A stretch of 5,839 nt of DNA. Origin: Pseudomonadota bacterium. Its GTDB lineage: Bacteria > Pseudomonadota > Gammaproteobacteria > Steroidobacterales > Steroidobacteraceae. Under the pieces are notes generated by a model. That model did no database searches and was not told where the DNA came from. It was given only the letters and a program-made list of their open reading frames with translations. This document shows, in pieces, positions 5,729 through 5,839 of the stretch (position 1 is its first letter; every line of letters starts with the position of its first letter). The position numbers and the translations under genes are program-made. Location: positions 1 through 5,839 of the forward strand of contig JAKBCE010000159.1 of NCBI GenBank assembly GCA_021808195.1. The letters are read 5' to 3'.

Positions 5729-5839
5729 TTATCGCCATGCTGGCTCGGGTGAATTCGTTGCCCGCGCCTGACACAACGAGGCAACCCTATCGATCGGCAC
5801 TGTGCCGTTCTTACCACAGACGCTCCCGGCCGAATGCAG
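5729..5839 (-). CDS. Possible C-terminal end of a minus-strand gene entering from the right edge
   Basis: This minus-strand frame is open from the right edge to a TAA at 5731-5729, giving 36 residues that end in NSPEPAWR. About two thirds of its codons end in G or C. The main support is position: the possible minus-strand terminator begins about 20 nt past the stop. I recognise no domain in so short a piece. A competing plus-strand frame begins with ATG at 5737 and is also open to the edge (34 codons), but it lacks a ribosome binding site. Either or both may be spurious. Confidence 0.2.
   Translation of the reverse strand: MHSAGSVCGKNGTVPIDRVASLCQARATNSPEPAWR
5795..5807. repeat. Short perfect palindrome CGGCAC-T-GTGCCG
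   Basis: Two perfect 6-bp arms surround a single T. The arms resemble those of the inverted repeats at 2071-2089 and 3807-3824, but the spacer is 1 nt instead of 6-7, so it would not be the same site. It may be chance in GC-rich DNA or a hairpin near the end of a minus-strand gene. Confidence 0.25.

Noticed and set aside
1..5839. CRISPR array, insertion sequence or integrase module
   Set aside because: There are no regularly spaced repeats, no transposase or recombinase motifs and no long terminal inverted repeats in the window.

Overview
The window is a GC-rich stretch of chromosome-like DNA carrying four complete protein genes and one or two edge fragments. The base composition, the G/C-rich third codon positions and the gene families suggest a GC-rich proteobacterium, perhaps a gamma- or betaproteobacterium of soil or water. 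The sequence does not allow a finer placement. I see no transposase, integrase, CRISPR array, rRNA or tRNA, and none of the complete genes is visibly broken.

Layout from left to right: (1) the end of a membrane protein runs in from the left edge and stops at 223 (+). (2) After 188 bp comes an AI-2E/PerM-type membrane transporter at 412-1512 (+). (3) A small DUF1579-like protein at 1525-1995 (-) converges on it, with only 12 bp between the two stop codons. (4) About 330 bp without a convincing gene (1996-2322) separates it from (5) a MocR-type regulator at 2323-3795 (-), which is a GntR winged helix fused to an aminotransferase-like PLP domain. (6) A long non-coding divergent region (3796-4270) lies between this regulator and (7) an exported serine hydrolase of the beta-lactamase/family VIII esterase fold at 4271-5590 (+). 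(8) The right edge (5591-5839) holds a possible minus-strand terminator and perhaps the last 36 codons of a minus-strand gene.

No metabolic pathway ties these genes together. The best-supported functional link is regulatory. A short inverted repeat, close to TGGCAC-N6-GTGCCA, sits directly upstream of the mocR-type gene. A close relative lies upstream of the DUF1579-like gene, and a weaker one lies beyond the end of the hydrolase gene. This could be an operator family, possibly for the MocR protein itself, or a small dispersed palindromic repeat. It is the most interesting unexplained signal in the window. I found no evidence for a wholly new multi-gene system.
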